Of a stretch of DNA of 64,000 bases, positions 51,810 through 59,764 are shown in pieces. The notes beneath the pieces were generated by a model that saw only the letters and a list, made by a program, of their open reading frames with translations, was not told where the DNA came from and made no database searches. The translations under genes and the position numbers were made by a program. Source of the stretch: Leifsonia xyli subsp. cynodontis DSM 46306 (GTDB lineage Bacteria; Actinomycetota; Actinomycetes; Actinomycetales; Microbacteriaceae); the NCBI RefSeq assembly GCF_000470775.1, contig NC_022438.1:1-64000 (forward strand), written 5' to 3'. Position 1 is the first letter of the stretch. Every line of letters begins with the position of its first letter.

Positions 51810-52469
51810 GTGGCGGCGGAAATATGGCGTAGGAGAGTGCTGGTGGTGGAGGACCATGCCCTGATGCGCTCGCTCGTCGCCGACGCCTTCCGTCAGCGCG
51901 GCTTCGAGGCGTCCTCGTTCGGCTCCGCCGCCGAAGCGCTCGCCTCCGCCGACGAGTTCGACCCGGACCTTCTCGTGACCGACATCGATCTCAGGGCGCG
52001 GCCCAACGGCGTCGAGTTGGCGACCATTCTCCGAGCGCGAGCGCCGCACATCGCTGTCCTGTTCCTCTCCAACCTGTCGCGCGAGGTCGCCGCCGCGGCG
52101 GAGAGGGGCACGGTCGAGGGAGCCTCGTTCGTCAACAAGGCCGCGATCGACTCCGTCGACGAGCTGGTGGATGCGGCCGACGCGGTTCTCGCGGACCGTC
52201 CGGTCTCGCGCGTCGAGCCGCGCACCGGCGCGCAGGCCGCCCTCCTCCGGCTCAGCCCCGCTCAGCTGGAGACCACACGGCTGCTCGCAGCGGGTCTGAG
52301 CAACGCGGAGATCGCCCGCCGCCGCGGTGTCTCGGTGCGCGCCGTGGAGAAGAGCGTGGAGCGCGTCTTCCAGACGCTCGGACTGTCCGCCGGCGAGCGC
52401 ACCGCCCCCCGCGTCGCCGCCGCCACTCTGTACACGCTGACCTTCGGGGACGCCGGCAGCGGCCTATGA
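51810..52469 (+). CDS. Two-component response regulator, NarL/LuxR type
   Basis: A 219-residue regulator. The receiver domain has the acidic pair in VLVVEDHALM, the phospho-acceptor Asp in LLVTDIDLRARPNG, Ser/Thr in LFLSNLS and Lys in SFVNKAA. The C-terminal LuxR helix-turn-helix is LSNAEIARRRGVSVRAVEKSV. The exact start is uncertain: GTG at 51810 or 51801. The stop overlaps the ATG of the kinase gene (ATGA). The receiver insertion RARPNG is the variant seen in some actinobacterial NarL proteins. Targets are unknown. Confidence 0.87.
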   Translation: MAAEIWRRRVLVVEDHALMRSLVADAFRQRGFEASSFGSAAEALASADEFDPDLLVTDIDLRARPNGVELATILRARAPHIAVLFLSNLSREVAAAAERGTVEGASFVNKAAIDSVDELVDAADAVLADRPVSRVEPRTGAQAALLRLSPAQLETTRLLAAGLSNAEIARRRGVSVRAVEKSVERVFQTLGLSAGERTAPRVAAATLYTLTFGDAGSGL

Positions 52470-54154
52470 GAATACTCGGCGCTGTGCGTGCCCGCCGGCT
52501 CGTCGCCCGGGCGACAGGCCCCGCTGCGATCACCTGGTGGACCTGGCTGGTCACCGTGCCCTTCGCGCTGACCGTCATGTCCGGGTTCCAGTACGTCACC
52601 GGCGACGCTTGGGCCGTCACGGCTGTGGCGTCGCTGGTCCATGCGGTCGTGGGGGCGCTGCTGCTCGCGGGGCACGCCGTGCTGCGGGTGACCCGTGGCC
52701 GGGTGCGCGTCCTGGCCGTCTTCCTGATCTTCGCGGCGATCGGAGTGTTGCGGCCGCTCCTCTTCCTCGTGTCTGGGACGGTGCTCGACATCGACGTGCA
52801 GCCCGGGAATCTGCAGGGCCGCATCCTGATCAGCAGCGTCATGACCGTCACGCTTTTCACGCTGATCGCCGTGGTCGTCGATCTGGTGCGCGACCACCTG
52901 GGCGTCTACCGGCGTCTGCGCGCTGCTCAGCGGGCATCGGCGATGGATGCGGAGCGCGCTTCCGAGCGTTTCCGCGAGTTGCGTCACTCGGCGGTGGACG
53001 CGGTGCTCGACCGTTTGCAGGAGGCGGCTGACGCGGCGGAGCAAGGCGGCATCAGCCCTCCCGATGCGGCGCGGCTGCTGCGCGGCCTCGCCGAGCAGGT
53101 CGTCCGGCCGGCGAGCCACCGGCTCTACGACAGTGCGGAGCCGCCGCCGGCGGTGGGAGAAGGAGAAGTCCGGGTGCGCCGCCGCGATTGGGGCGCTTCC
53201 GTGCTCGGGCACCTGCACGCCGCTCCGCCGTTCCTGCTCGCGCTCGTTTACACGGCGTTGGTCACGCCGTTCGGACTGCAACTGTTCGGGCCGGTGTCCG
53301 CTCTTCTGCTCGCGACGGGGCTGGTGGCGGTGTGGGCGGGCAACGTCCTGCTCGCCCGCCTGGTCGAGGCGACCGCGCCGGCGCTGCGGATCGTCGTGCT
53401 GCTGTTCGGCTACCTGGCGATCGGGACGCTGCTCGTGGCCACGACGATGCTGGTCGTGCGGGGCGTCGGCGCTCACCCGCGGCTCGTCTGGTTCGAGGCG
53501 GGGACGTACGGGATCTTCGGCCTCGGGGTCTCGCTCGTCGCTTCGCTCTCGTCCCGCATCCGGCAGGATCAGGGCGAGCTGGAGGCAGCCGTGCAGGCCA
53601 AAGTCGCGACGGCCGCCGAGCTGCGCGCCGCCTACGATCACGAGCGGTCCACGCTGGCGCGGCTGCTGCACTCCGGCGTGCAGGCGGAGCTGATCGCTGC
53701 GGCGCTCGCGCTCGGGACCAGTGACGGAGAGGACGCCTCCGGCGAGCTGCGCGCCGTGGTCGAACGCATTCGCGCCGAACTGCTCGTGCCGCGTCCGGAG
53801 CCGGACCCCGCCGAGCGGATCTCCGCGCTGGTGGAGAGCTGGGGGTCGGCCATCTCCCTGCGGGTGGATATCGGCGCGGAGGTCTGGGATCGGCTGCGCG
53901 AGTCGGTGCGGGCGGAGACTGTGGTCGATGCGATTTCGGAGGGCTTGGCGAACGCTGTGCGGCACGGGGACGGAACCCCCGTCACCCTGGAGGTCCGACC
54001 GCAGGGGCGGGCCGGTGTCGCTGTGGTCGTCACCTCCGGGGGCGCGCTCACGGCGGCGGGGCCGGGGATCGGACTCCGTCAGCTCGAGGAGCACGGCGAG
54101 GTCGCGCTCCTCGAAGAGGCGGGGCGCGTTGAGCTGGCGGTCACCATCCCCTAG
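52466..54154 (+). CDS. Membrane histidine kinase of the same two-component system
   Basis: A 562-residue sensor with two groups of about four membrane helices each (residues about 20-145 and 240-355). Helical cytosolic segments separate the groups, the first including FRELRHSAVDAVLDRLQEA. The phospho-acceptor region is STLARLLHSGVQAELIAAAL, which matches the HisKA_3 pattern L-H-x-G-V-Q. The ATPase domain is reduced: N box EGLANAVRHGDG, G box GPGIGLRQLEEHGE. A four-base overlap with the response regulator indicates a partner pair. The signal sensed is unknown. The unusual double membrane domain may sense membrane state. Confidence 0.8.
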   Translation: MRILGAVRARRLVARATGPAAITWWTWLVTVPFALTVMSGFQYVTGDAWAVTAVASLVHAVVGALLLAGHAVLRVTRGRVRVLAVFLIFAAIGVLRPLLFLVSGTVLDIDVQPGNLQGRILISSVMTVTLFTLIAVVVDLVRDHLGVYRRLRAAQRASAMDAERASERFRELRHSAVDAVLDRLQEAADAAEQGGISPPDAARLLRGLAEQVVRPASHRLYDSAEPPPAVGEGEVRVRRRDWGASVLGHLHAAPPFLLALVYTALVTPFGLQLFGPVSALLLATGLVAVWAGNVLLARLVEATAPALRIVVLLFGYLAIGTLLVATTMLVVRGVGAHPRLVWFEAGTYGIFGLGVSLVASLSSRIRQDQGELEAAVQAKVATAAELRAAYDHERSTLARLLHSGVQAELIAAALALGTSDGEDASGELRAVVERIRAELLVPRPEPDPAERISALVESWGSAISLRVDIGAEVWDRLRESVRAETVVDAISEGLANAVRHGDGTPVTLEVRPQGRAGVAVVVTSGGALTAAGPGIGLRQLEEHGEVALLEEAGRVELAVTIP

Positions 54155-54373
54155 CCTTGCGCCGTCGCTGCTTGTCGTATCAGCCGTACCCGGCCCGGAC
54201 TGCATGCGTGAGCATCGGTATTTTCTTCTTATCGGAATCCAGCGATCCGACACCACGGGGATGGGCGCTTCTGCGTGACCCGAACATGTGCGAAGCGCCC
54301 TTCACCGGCTTCTCCGATCCGGACGCATTCGTCTGCGTGGAGGCAATGCCCAGGCGGAATGCGGTAGAAAGGG

Positions 54374-55482
54374 ATGCGACGCACTCTGCTTCGCACGGTG
54401 CGTCGCTTCGAATCGTCCCCAGGAAGCCGATTGCCCCAGTCGCCGGAATCTCTGCGGCCTCGCCGCGATCTTCGCGGACCCGTGAGGGTGGATGTCGGCC
54501 AGCGGAATCCCCTGATCGCCGCCCCGGCGACCCCCGCCGTCGCCCCCGCGGCTCCCGAGCCGTTCAGCCGTCGCAGCGCACGGGCCGCCGAGCGCGCCAA
54601 GGAAAGCGGCCTCCCCGTTCGGGAGCGCCTCGTCGCGACGCTGTCGTCCGCCGCCGCGACAGCAGCCGCTGCGCGACCCTCCCGCAAAGCTGCCCGTGCG
54701 GTCGGCCGCAGCGTCTCCGTGCGTCGCAACCGGCTCATCCCCTTTCGCGAACCCGCCGCTGGAGCTCCAACACTGTCGTCGTCCTCGCTCTGGCCGCGTT
54801 CTTCGGAACCGCCGCGCTGCCCGCCTACGCCACGACCGGCGAAGGCTCGGCCATCGGCGCGGCGCGCACCGCGCAGACGCTCGCCGGCGGCGACACGGCT
54901 GCGCAGCTCGTCTCCCGCGACACCCTCGGCATCTCGGAGGCCCCGCAGGCGCTGACCTCCACCACGAACAGCACTGTCTCGCCGAGCGTCCAGGCGCTCG
55001 CCGTTCAGCTCATGGGCGCTGTGGCCTCCGGTCGTCTGGTCGGCTCGACGCCGAACCACCTCCCGGAGATCGCGAACCTCGCCGAGGGCAAGACCGTGCC
55101 CGGCTGCGGTGTCGACTACCGTGTGCTCCAGACGATCTCCATCGCGCTCGACCACTTCGCTCAGGTGGGCGTCAGCGACATCAACCGTCGCTGCACCGGT
55201 CAGATCGAGGGTGCGGGAACCGAGTCCGCCCACTACACGGATGGCGGCGGCCACGCCCTCGACTTCTACCTCCTCAACGGCTCGCCGCTGACCGGCGGCG
55301 ATGCGAAGTCCATCCAGCTCATCAAAATCCTGGACCCGCTGGTCCCCGCCGGAACCGGCCTCGGCCAGATCGAGTGCCGTCCGTCGCTCCGCCTCGATTC
55401 CTTCCAGCCGTTCAGTGACTCCTGCAATCACCTGCACATCGACTTCCTCAAGGCTCAGGGCGCGACCCTCCGCTACGGGTAG
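54374..55482 (+). pseudogene. Secreted M15-like (D-Ala-D-Ala carboxypeptidase fold) protein, frameshifted
   Basis: From the ATG at 54374 (MRRTLLRTVRRFE) a long cytosolic Arg/Ala-rich region is encoded (PFSRRSARAAERAKESG). Near 54741-54757 the frame changes: in the second frame a membrane segment follows (SSNTVVVLALAAFFGTAALP), then an exported domain. Its end has two metal-site-like motifs, SAHYTDGGGHALDF and SCNHLHIDF. The spacing of His, Asp and His-x-His resembles M15 peptidases, though I am not certain of the family. Two cysteine pairs may form disulfides. The upstream 219 bases (54155-54373) hold no gene I can support. Confidence 0.65.
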
Positions 55483-55491
55483 CGGTTCCCC

Positions 55492-56535
55492 TCAGCCGTC
55501 CGCGTCGGAGGGGGCCGGCCCGGTTGCGCCGCCGCCGCGGTTGCGCCGCCGGATCTCGCGGGCGGCGAGGATCTCACCGGCCTCGGCGTCCCGTGCCTTC
55601 GCGATCACCGCGTCGGACTTCAGCGGCAGGAGAAGCCGACGCTCCGCTTCCTCGCCCGCGATCAGTTGGCGCGCGCGCTCGATCTCCGAGTCGAGTTCGG
55701 CGCCGAGGAGGAGGGCGACGTTGGCGATCCAGATCCACAGCAGGAACACGATGACGCCGGCGAGCGCGCCGTAGGTTTTGTCGTAGCTGCCGATGTTCGC
55801 GACGTAGAAAGCGAACAGGACCGAGGCGACGCCGAGCAGGACGATCGCTGTGAACGACCCCGCGGTCACCCAGCGGAACCCGGGCCGCTTCACGTTCGGC
55901 GTCGCCGAGTAGAGCAGGGCGACCAACGCGACCAGGGCGACGGCCACGACCGGCCAGCGCAGGATCTCCCATGCGGTCTGCGCCGCATCGCCCAGCCCGA
56001 TCGCCCCGCCGATCGTGCCGGCGATCGGACCGGACACCACGAGCACGACGGCCACGACCGCCACCAGTGCCACCGCCGCGACCGTCACACCGAGCTGGAC
56101 TGGCCGCAGCACGAACGCCGAGCGGCCCTCCTCGACGCCGTAGACCCGGTTGAGCGCGCGGCCGAGGCCGCCGACGTACCCGGACGCCGACCAGAGGGCG
56201 CCCACGATGCCGAGGGCCAGACCCCAGCCGGTCGCCGGCGAGGTGGAGAGCGCTTCGATCGGACCGCGAGCGATATCCAGCATCCCGGGCGCCAGCTGGT
56301 CGGCCATCCCGAACAGCGCGTCGATCCCGGTCTTGCTCTGTCCGACCAGACCCAGGACGCTGACCAGTGCGATGAGCGCCGGGAAGAGCGCCAGAACGCC
56401 GAAGTAGGTGAGGCCCGCGGCGAGATCGGCGCAGGTGTCCCGGCCGAACGAGCGCAGGGTGCGCTTCAGGATGTAGCCCCAGGGCAGCCGCCCGTGTGGA
56501 ACCGCGGGCCGCGACTGAGGCCGATCAGCGCTCAC
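55492..56535 (-). CDS. YihY/BrkB-family membrane protein
   Basis: A 347-residue protein with six membrane helices, once thought to be ribonuclease BN but now of unknown function. The GTG at 56535 (VSADRPQSRPAVPHG) is the best start. The family signatures are DLAAGLTYFGVLALFPALI, GIVGALWSASGYVGGLGRAL and LLYSATPNVKRPGFRWVTAG, with AGVIVFLLWIWIANVALLLGAE at the end. The charged tail (EAERRLLLPLKSDA) is typical. It overlaps the DUF3618 gene by 11 bases and forms an operon with it and the holin-like gene. Confidence 0.88.
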   Translation of the reverse strand: MSADRPQSRPAVPHGRLPWGYILKRTLRSFGRDTCADLAAGLTYFGVLALFPALIALVSVLGLVGQSKTGIDALFGMADQLAPGMLDIARGPIEALSTSPATGWGLALGIVGALWSASGYVGGLGRALNRVYGVEEGRSAFVLRPVQLGVTVAAVALVAVVAVVLVVSGPIAGTIGGAIGLGDAAQTAWEILRWPVVAVALVALVALLYSATPNVKRPGFRWVTAGSFTAIVLLGVASVLFAFYVANIGSYDKTYGALAGVIVFLLWIWIANVALLLGAELDSEIERARQLIAGEEAERRLLLPLKSDAVIAKARDAEAGEILAAREIRRRNRGGGATGPAPSDADG

Positions 56536-56731
56536 GCGCGATGCTCCGGTACAGCAGCGTCGCCGCTCCGCCGAGCAGCCCGGCGAACAGCACCGCAGCA
56601 ACCACCGGGTGCGAGCGGATCTGCACGCGCGGGTTGAATGTCGCGAAGAGGTCATCGAGGAGACCCGCGAGTTCCTCGCGGGTCTCCTCGAGCTCCAGCT
56701 TGAGTGTGTTGATTCCCTTGGCCGGGCTCAT
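56525..56731 (-). CDS. DUF3618 small membrane protein
   Basis: A 68-residue protein (MSPAKGINTLKLELEETREE...) with a coiled helical N-terminus LAGLLDDLFATFNPRVQIRS and one membrane helix VVAAVLFAGLLGGAATLLY. This matches DUF3618, usually encoded next to phage-holin-like and YtxH-like proteins in actinobacteria. The start overlaps the stop of the holin-like gene by four bases, and its end overlaps the YihY gene. Function unknown; possibly membrane-surface organisation. Confidence 0.8.
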   Translation of the reverse strand: MSPAKGINTLKLELEETREELAGLLDDLFATFNPRVQIRSHPVVAAVLFAGLLGGAATLLYRSIARER

Positions 56732-57177
56732 GGACGCTCCCCTCTCAGCGCCTGCGCGTCGGCCTTCAGCTCGGAGCCGATGTCGTCTGGCACCGGCGGC
56801 AATCCGCGCTTCAGAGCAGCGCGGCCGACCAGCGCGGCGAGGGCGGCGAGCACGATCAGGATGCCCGCCACGATCAGCGCTGCCAGCCAGCCGGGAACGA
56901 TGAGCGCGAAAGCGAGCACTGCTGCGGCGATGAGCACCCCGGTTGCGAAGAACACGAAGACCAGCGCGCCGACGAGAAGCCCCGCGCCGATTCCAGCGGC
57001 TTTCGCCTTCGCGGCCATCTCCGCCTTGAACAGCGCGAGTTCGGCCGAGGCGAGGCGCTTCAGCTGGTCCAGAGCGGCCTTCGTCAGCTCGGGAAGCGGG
57101 CGCAGCCCGCGTGTCGTGTACCGCCGTTCGCGGGGGAGCGGGGCTTTCCCGTCGATCGCCGTCGGTCGGTCGGTCAT
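56728..57177 (-). CDS. Phage-holin-family (Phage_holin_3_6) membrane protein
   Basis: A 149-residue protein with a cytosolic front (PLPELTKAALDQLKRLASAE), an amphipathic helix rich in Ala and Lys, and two long membrane helices (GIGAGLLVGALVFVFFATGV and LAALIVAGILIVLAALAAL). Despite the name, members of this family are ordinary chromosomal proteins, not phage lysis genes. The start at 57177 gives MTDRPTAIDGKAPL. It is the first gene of the small three-gene envelope operon. Confidence 0.82.
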   Translation of the reverse strand: MTDRPTAIDGKAPLPRERRYTTRGLRPLPELTKAALDQLKRLASAELALFKAEMAAKAKAAGIGAGLLVGALVFVFFATGVLIAAAVLAFALIVPGWLAALIVAGILIVLAALAALVGRAALKRGLPPVPDDIGSELKADAQALRGERP

Positions 57178-57280
57178 CTCCGGCTTCCTTCCCGTGCCCG
57201 TCTCCCCACCGCCCGACCGTACCCCAGCACCGCAACCACGGGAAGGGATCGGCCGGCCGCGTATGGTACACACTAGGGAG

Positions 57281-57805
57281 ATGAGCGGCAAAGGCAGCGC
57301 CGGTCCCGGCGTCATCGTTGTGGCGGTCGTCCCCGGCCAGCCCGTGACGGTCCTGGAGCAGGCCGCCCGGCTCGCCGGCGACCTCGGCGTTCCGCTGGTC
57401 TGCGCGAACGTCGATCCCACCCGCTACCTCGTGCCAAACGCCGTGGACGGCACCGTTGTCGCGCTGCCGTTCGACCCGGACCTTCCCGAGGCCGGCGAAG
57501 AAGCGTTCGACGCGGAGCTGGAACAGCGCATCCGGGAGACCGTGGAGGGCCGCGGCGTTCCGTGTACCCTGCGGCAGCTCGCGGGCGACCCCGCCTGGGC
57601 GCTGGCTCGTCTCGCGGCCGAGGTGGACGCCCGCTACATCGTGGTCGGGACCCGCGAGGCCGGCCTCCGCGGCAGCGTGCGCGAGTTCTTCACCGGTTCC
57701 GTCGCCGCGCACCTTGCGCACCGGCAGCATCGGCCTGTGGTCGTGGTGCCGCTGGCCCCGATCTCCGGCGGTGAGAAGCTGCCGTGGGAGGACCAACCGG
57801 TATAG
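57281..57805 (+). CDS. Universal stress protein (UspA family)
   Basis: A 174-residue single-domain Usp. The N-terminal beta strand and loop are GVIVVAVVPGQPVTVLEQ, and the C-terminal nucleotide-binding-like segment is YIVVGTREAGLRGSVREFFTGSVAAHLAHRQHRPVV, split here for reading: GTREAGLRGS, then FFTGSVAAHL. It matches the ATP-binding G-2X-G-9X-G(S/T) pattern. The start is ATG at 57281 or 57263; neither has a good ribosome site. It lies upstream of the fluoride riboswitch and is probably a separate unit. Confidence 0.83.
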   Translation: MSGKGSAGPGVIVVAVVPGQPVTVLEQAARLAGDLGVPLVCANVDPTRYLVPNAVDGTVVALPFDPDLPEAGEEAFDAELEQRIRETVEGRGVPCTLRQLAGDPAWALARLAAEVDARYIVVGTREAGLRGSVREFFTGSVAAHLAHRQHRPVVVVPLAPISGGEKLPWEDQPV

Positions 57806-57814
57806 TGGCTCCAC

Positions 57815-57875
57815 GGCGATGGATCTCGCCGGGGCGCTGCCCGAACCGCGATGGTCGCTGATAGTTCCTGCGCTT
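57815..57875 (+). promoter_or_regulatory. Fluoride riboswitch (crcB motif)
   Basis: The conserved layout is present: GGCGATGGATCTCGCC (57815-57830) with the GGCGA/TCGCC stem, then GAACCGC (57843-57849), then GCTGATAGTTCCTGCG (57857-57871). These match the crcB motif blocks GATGG, AACCGC and CTGAT-CCT. It lies 23 bases before the first crcB gene. Fluoride binding normally stabilises the pseudoknot and turns on expression. Confidence 0.82.
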
Positions 57876-57897
57876 CTCTCCGAAGGGTGGAATCTGT

Positions 57898-58335
57898 TTG
57901 TCCACGAGGTCCCCGCTCCCCGTTTACTTGCACGGGCGTTCCGTGCTGCTCGTCTTCGTCGGCGGCGCTCTCGGCACGGCCGTCCGCGCCTTGCTGTCGG
58001 CCGCGGCGCCGACGGTCGCGGGCATCCCAGTGATCACGTTCGCGATCAATATCGTCGGCGCCTTCGTCCTCGGCTGGCTGCTCGAGTCGCTGGCCCTGCG
58101 CGGCCCGGATGAGGGGCGACGCCGGGATGCGCGCCTCTTCGCCGGCACCGGAATCCTCGGCGGGTTCACGACCTACAGTGCGTTCGCGGTGGACATCGAT
58201 GGGCTGGTCGTCGCGTCGAACGTGGGCGGTGGCATCCTGTACGCGGCCGCGACCATCGCGATCGGAGCCGCCGCATCCCTCGCGGGAATCCCACTGGGGG
58301 CGGCGATCGGACGCCGCCGGGGGGCGCGAGCGTGA
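57898..58335 (+). CDS. crcB: Fluoride exporter Fluc/CrcB, first paralogue
   Basis: Small membrane channel that exports fluoride. The TTG at 57898 starts a 145-residue protein with four membrane helices. Fluc motifs are GGALGTAVRALLSAA (helix 1 with Arg), TFAINIVGAFVLGWL (helix 2 with the Asn) and GGFTTYSAFAVD (helix 3 with the Phe box). It is longer than the second paralogue at both ends. Actinobacteria often carry two Fluc genes that assemble as an antiparallel dimer. The next gene overlaps it by four bases. Confidence 0.92.
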   Translation: MSTRSPLPVYLHGRSVLLVFVGGALGTAVRALLSAAAPTVAGIPVITFAINIVGAFVLGWLLESLALRGPDEGRRRDARLFAGTGILGGFTTYSAFAVDIDGLVVASNVGGGILYAAATIAIGAAASLAGIPLGAAIGRRRGARA

Positions 58336-58706
58336 CGCCGCTGGTCGTCCTGGCGGTCGCGGTCGCCGGTGGGCTCGGCGCCGTCGCGCGACTTGTCCTC
58401 GACGGTGTGCTGCGCAGCCGGGTGCGAGTGAGCTTTCCCCTGGGCACCACGGCGATCAACGTCACCGGCTCGTTCCTGCTCGGACTGGTGACGGCGCTCG
58501 CGCTCGCGCACGGGCTGCCGCCGGAGTGGCGGGCGATCCTGGGCACCGGTTTCATCGGCGGGTACACCACGTTCTCGACCGCGAGCTACGAGACCGTGCG
58601 GCTCGCGCAGCAACGGCGGTACCGGGCGGCGTTGTTCACCGGCGTCGGGATGATGCTTCTCTCGCTGGGCGCAGCGGGGCTGGGGCTGTGGCTGGGCGGG
58701 CTGTAG
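58332..58706 (+). CDS. crcB: Fluoride exporter Fluc/CrcB, second paralogue
   Basis: The GTG start at 58332 overlaps the previous stop (GTGA), giving coupled translation of two unlike subunits. The 124-residue protein has four helices with GGLGAVARLVLDGVL, GTTAINVTGSFLLGL and GGYTTFSTASYETV, the conserved Fluc Asn and Phe positions. A heterodimer in which each chain points the other way is the usual result of paired genes; this is inferred. Confidence 0.92.
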   Translation: MTPLVVLAVAVAGGLGAVARLVLDGVLRSRVRVSFPLGTTAINVTGSFLLGLVTALALAHGLPPEWRAILGTGFIGGYTTFSTASYETVRLAQQRRYRAALFTGVGMMLLSLGAAGLGLWLGGL

Positions 58707-58709
58707 AGC

Positions 58710-59063
58710 CTATGCCTCCTGCTCCATCCACCACTCGGTGAACTCCTCGGCGCGCCCGTCCGGGGCGAGCGCGATCACCCACAGGTTGCTGTAGGTCGGA
58801 CCGTCGCGGTAGTCGGTCACGCCCTCCACGAAGTAGGTCGATCCGTCTTTCCCGGCCAGCCGCCAGTCGAACTCGGCGGCTCCGGGATCGTCTCGAGCGT
58901 CCAGCCAGCCCTCGACGATCTCGAGGTGGCCGACCCAGGGCTCAGCGAACGGCTCCGTGCGGTAGCTCGCGTCCTCGCTGAAGAGGTACCGGATGTCCTC
59001 GGGGTCGTTCGACTCCCAGGCGCGCCGATAGCGGTCGATCCAGGTCGTGATCGCGTCGGCCAT
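58710..59063 (-). CDS. SnoaL/NTF2-like small protein
   Basis: A 117-residue protein with the cone-shaped NTF2-like fold predicted from AITTWIDRYRRAWESNDPED and LFSEDASYRTEPFAEPWVG. The next segments are LEIVEGWLDARDD and VIALAPDGRAEEFTEWW. The ATG at 59063 was chosen because upstream codons are Arg-rich and not conserved. It converges with the crcB pair across three bases. Members vary widely from enzymes to ligand binders, so no function is assigned. Confidence 0.82.
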   Translation of the reverse strand: MADAITTWIDRYRRAWESNDPEDIRYLFSEDASYRTEPFAEPWVGHLEIVEGWLDARDDPGAAEFDWRLAGKDGSTYFVEGVTDYRDGPTYSNLWVIALAPDGRAEEFTEWWMEQEA

Positions 59064-59217
59064 GCCACCGTTATACGCCCTGGAACTCCCCGCGCACCAG
59101 AGCGGACCCTCGATCGTCCGAGCGCGCTTCGCCCGTCGCGCGGAGCGCAGGGGGTTCAGCGAGCGGCGGCGGCGAACCATCGTTCGGGTTCGGCGCCGCG
59201 TTCCGGTCAGCAGTGGA

Positions 59218-59243
59218 GGGTGACGGTCGTCTGACCGTCACCC
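59218..59243 (-). terminator. Hairpin downstream of the partition-like gene
   Basis: GGGTGACGGTC (59218-59228) pairs perfectly with GACCGTCACCC (59233-59243) around a four-base loop. It lies 85 bases beyond the stop of the minus-strand gene at 59328. The rest of the 264-base spacer (59064-59327) shows no supported gene. Confidence 0.55.
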
Positions 59244-59327
59244 CCTCGGGTCCTCGCTCGGGGGCGAGGAGAGGGCGTCCCGCCGGGGGTGACGGGGAGG
59301 GTGCCGCAGCGGGACGCCCGATGCCCG

Positions 59328-59669
59328 TCAGAACCCGATGGGCCTTCCGGGAGAGAGGGGCTCGTCGGTGCCGGTGAACTTTTCGCCGTCGTTGTAGGCG
59401 GCTTCTCGGCGTTCGACCTCGGCGAGGAGGGCTTTGTTGAGCATCTCGGACCAGCTGCTGTCTTTCTCTTCGAAGGAGGTGGAGCGGTAGGCGGCGCGCG
59501 CCCTGTTTCTGAGCCCTTCGCTCAGATAGAAGGTGATCGTCGTTCTCTTCGCCGTCGTCGTCGTGCCCGCGACGGTGGTCGGCGCGACGCGGAATTCCGA
59601 CGAAGACGCGGGAGCAGCAGCAGACGTCGGTGACTCGACTACGGTGATCGCCTCTGTGTTCGGACTCAT
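59328..59669 (-). CDS. ParB/ParG-like ribbon-helix-helix protein, orphan
   Basis: A 113-residue protein with a low-complexity Ser/Thr/Ala N-terminus (VVESPTSAAAPASSSEF) and a C-terminal part KRTTITFYLSEGLRNRARAA followed by SSWSEMLNKALLAEVERREA. This pattern (TxYL strand, SW-E helix, ALxxEVxRREAxYN) is that of small DNA-binding partners of ParA on actinobacterial plasmids. No parA lies nearby, so it is an orphan on a chromosome, about 59 kb from oriC. Upstream DNA is strikingly AT-rich. It may be a plasmid remnant or a recruited regulator. Whether it binds a centromere-like site is untested. Confidence 0.68.
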   Translation of the reverse strand: MSPNTEAITVVESPTSAAAPASSSEFRVAPTTVAGTTTTAKRTTITFYLSEGLRNRARAAYRSTSFEEKDSSWSEMLNKALLAEVERREAAYNDGEKFTGTDEPLSPGRPIGF

Positions 59670-59764
59670 GGGGACCTCGCAAAATATTGCATGTGTTAAT
59701 TTCTCATTCCAGATAATATACGGGTTGTTCCAGAAAAAGTCACCCTTTCGAGTGTCAGGTGTTA
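59670..59764. promoter_or_regulatory. AT-rich spacer before the partition-like gene
   Basis: This stretch is markedly AT-rich for the window, with GCAAAATATTGC (an interrupted palindrome) beside the start codon and CAGATAATATACGG farther away. It should hold the promoter for the minus-strand gene and possibly its binding site. It also separates that gene from the decayed oxidoreductase. Confidence 0.4.

Noticed and set aside
56728..57177. Prophage lysis gene
   Set aside because: The holin-like family is common in bacterial envelope operons with DUF3618 and YihY, and no other phage genes are present.
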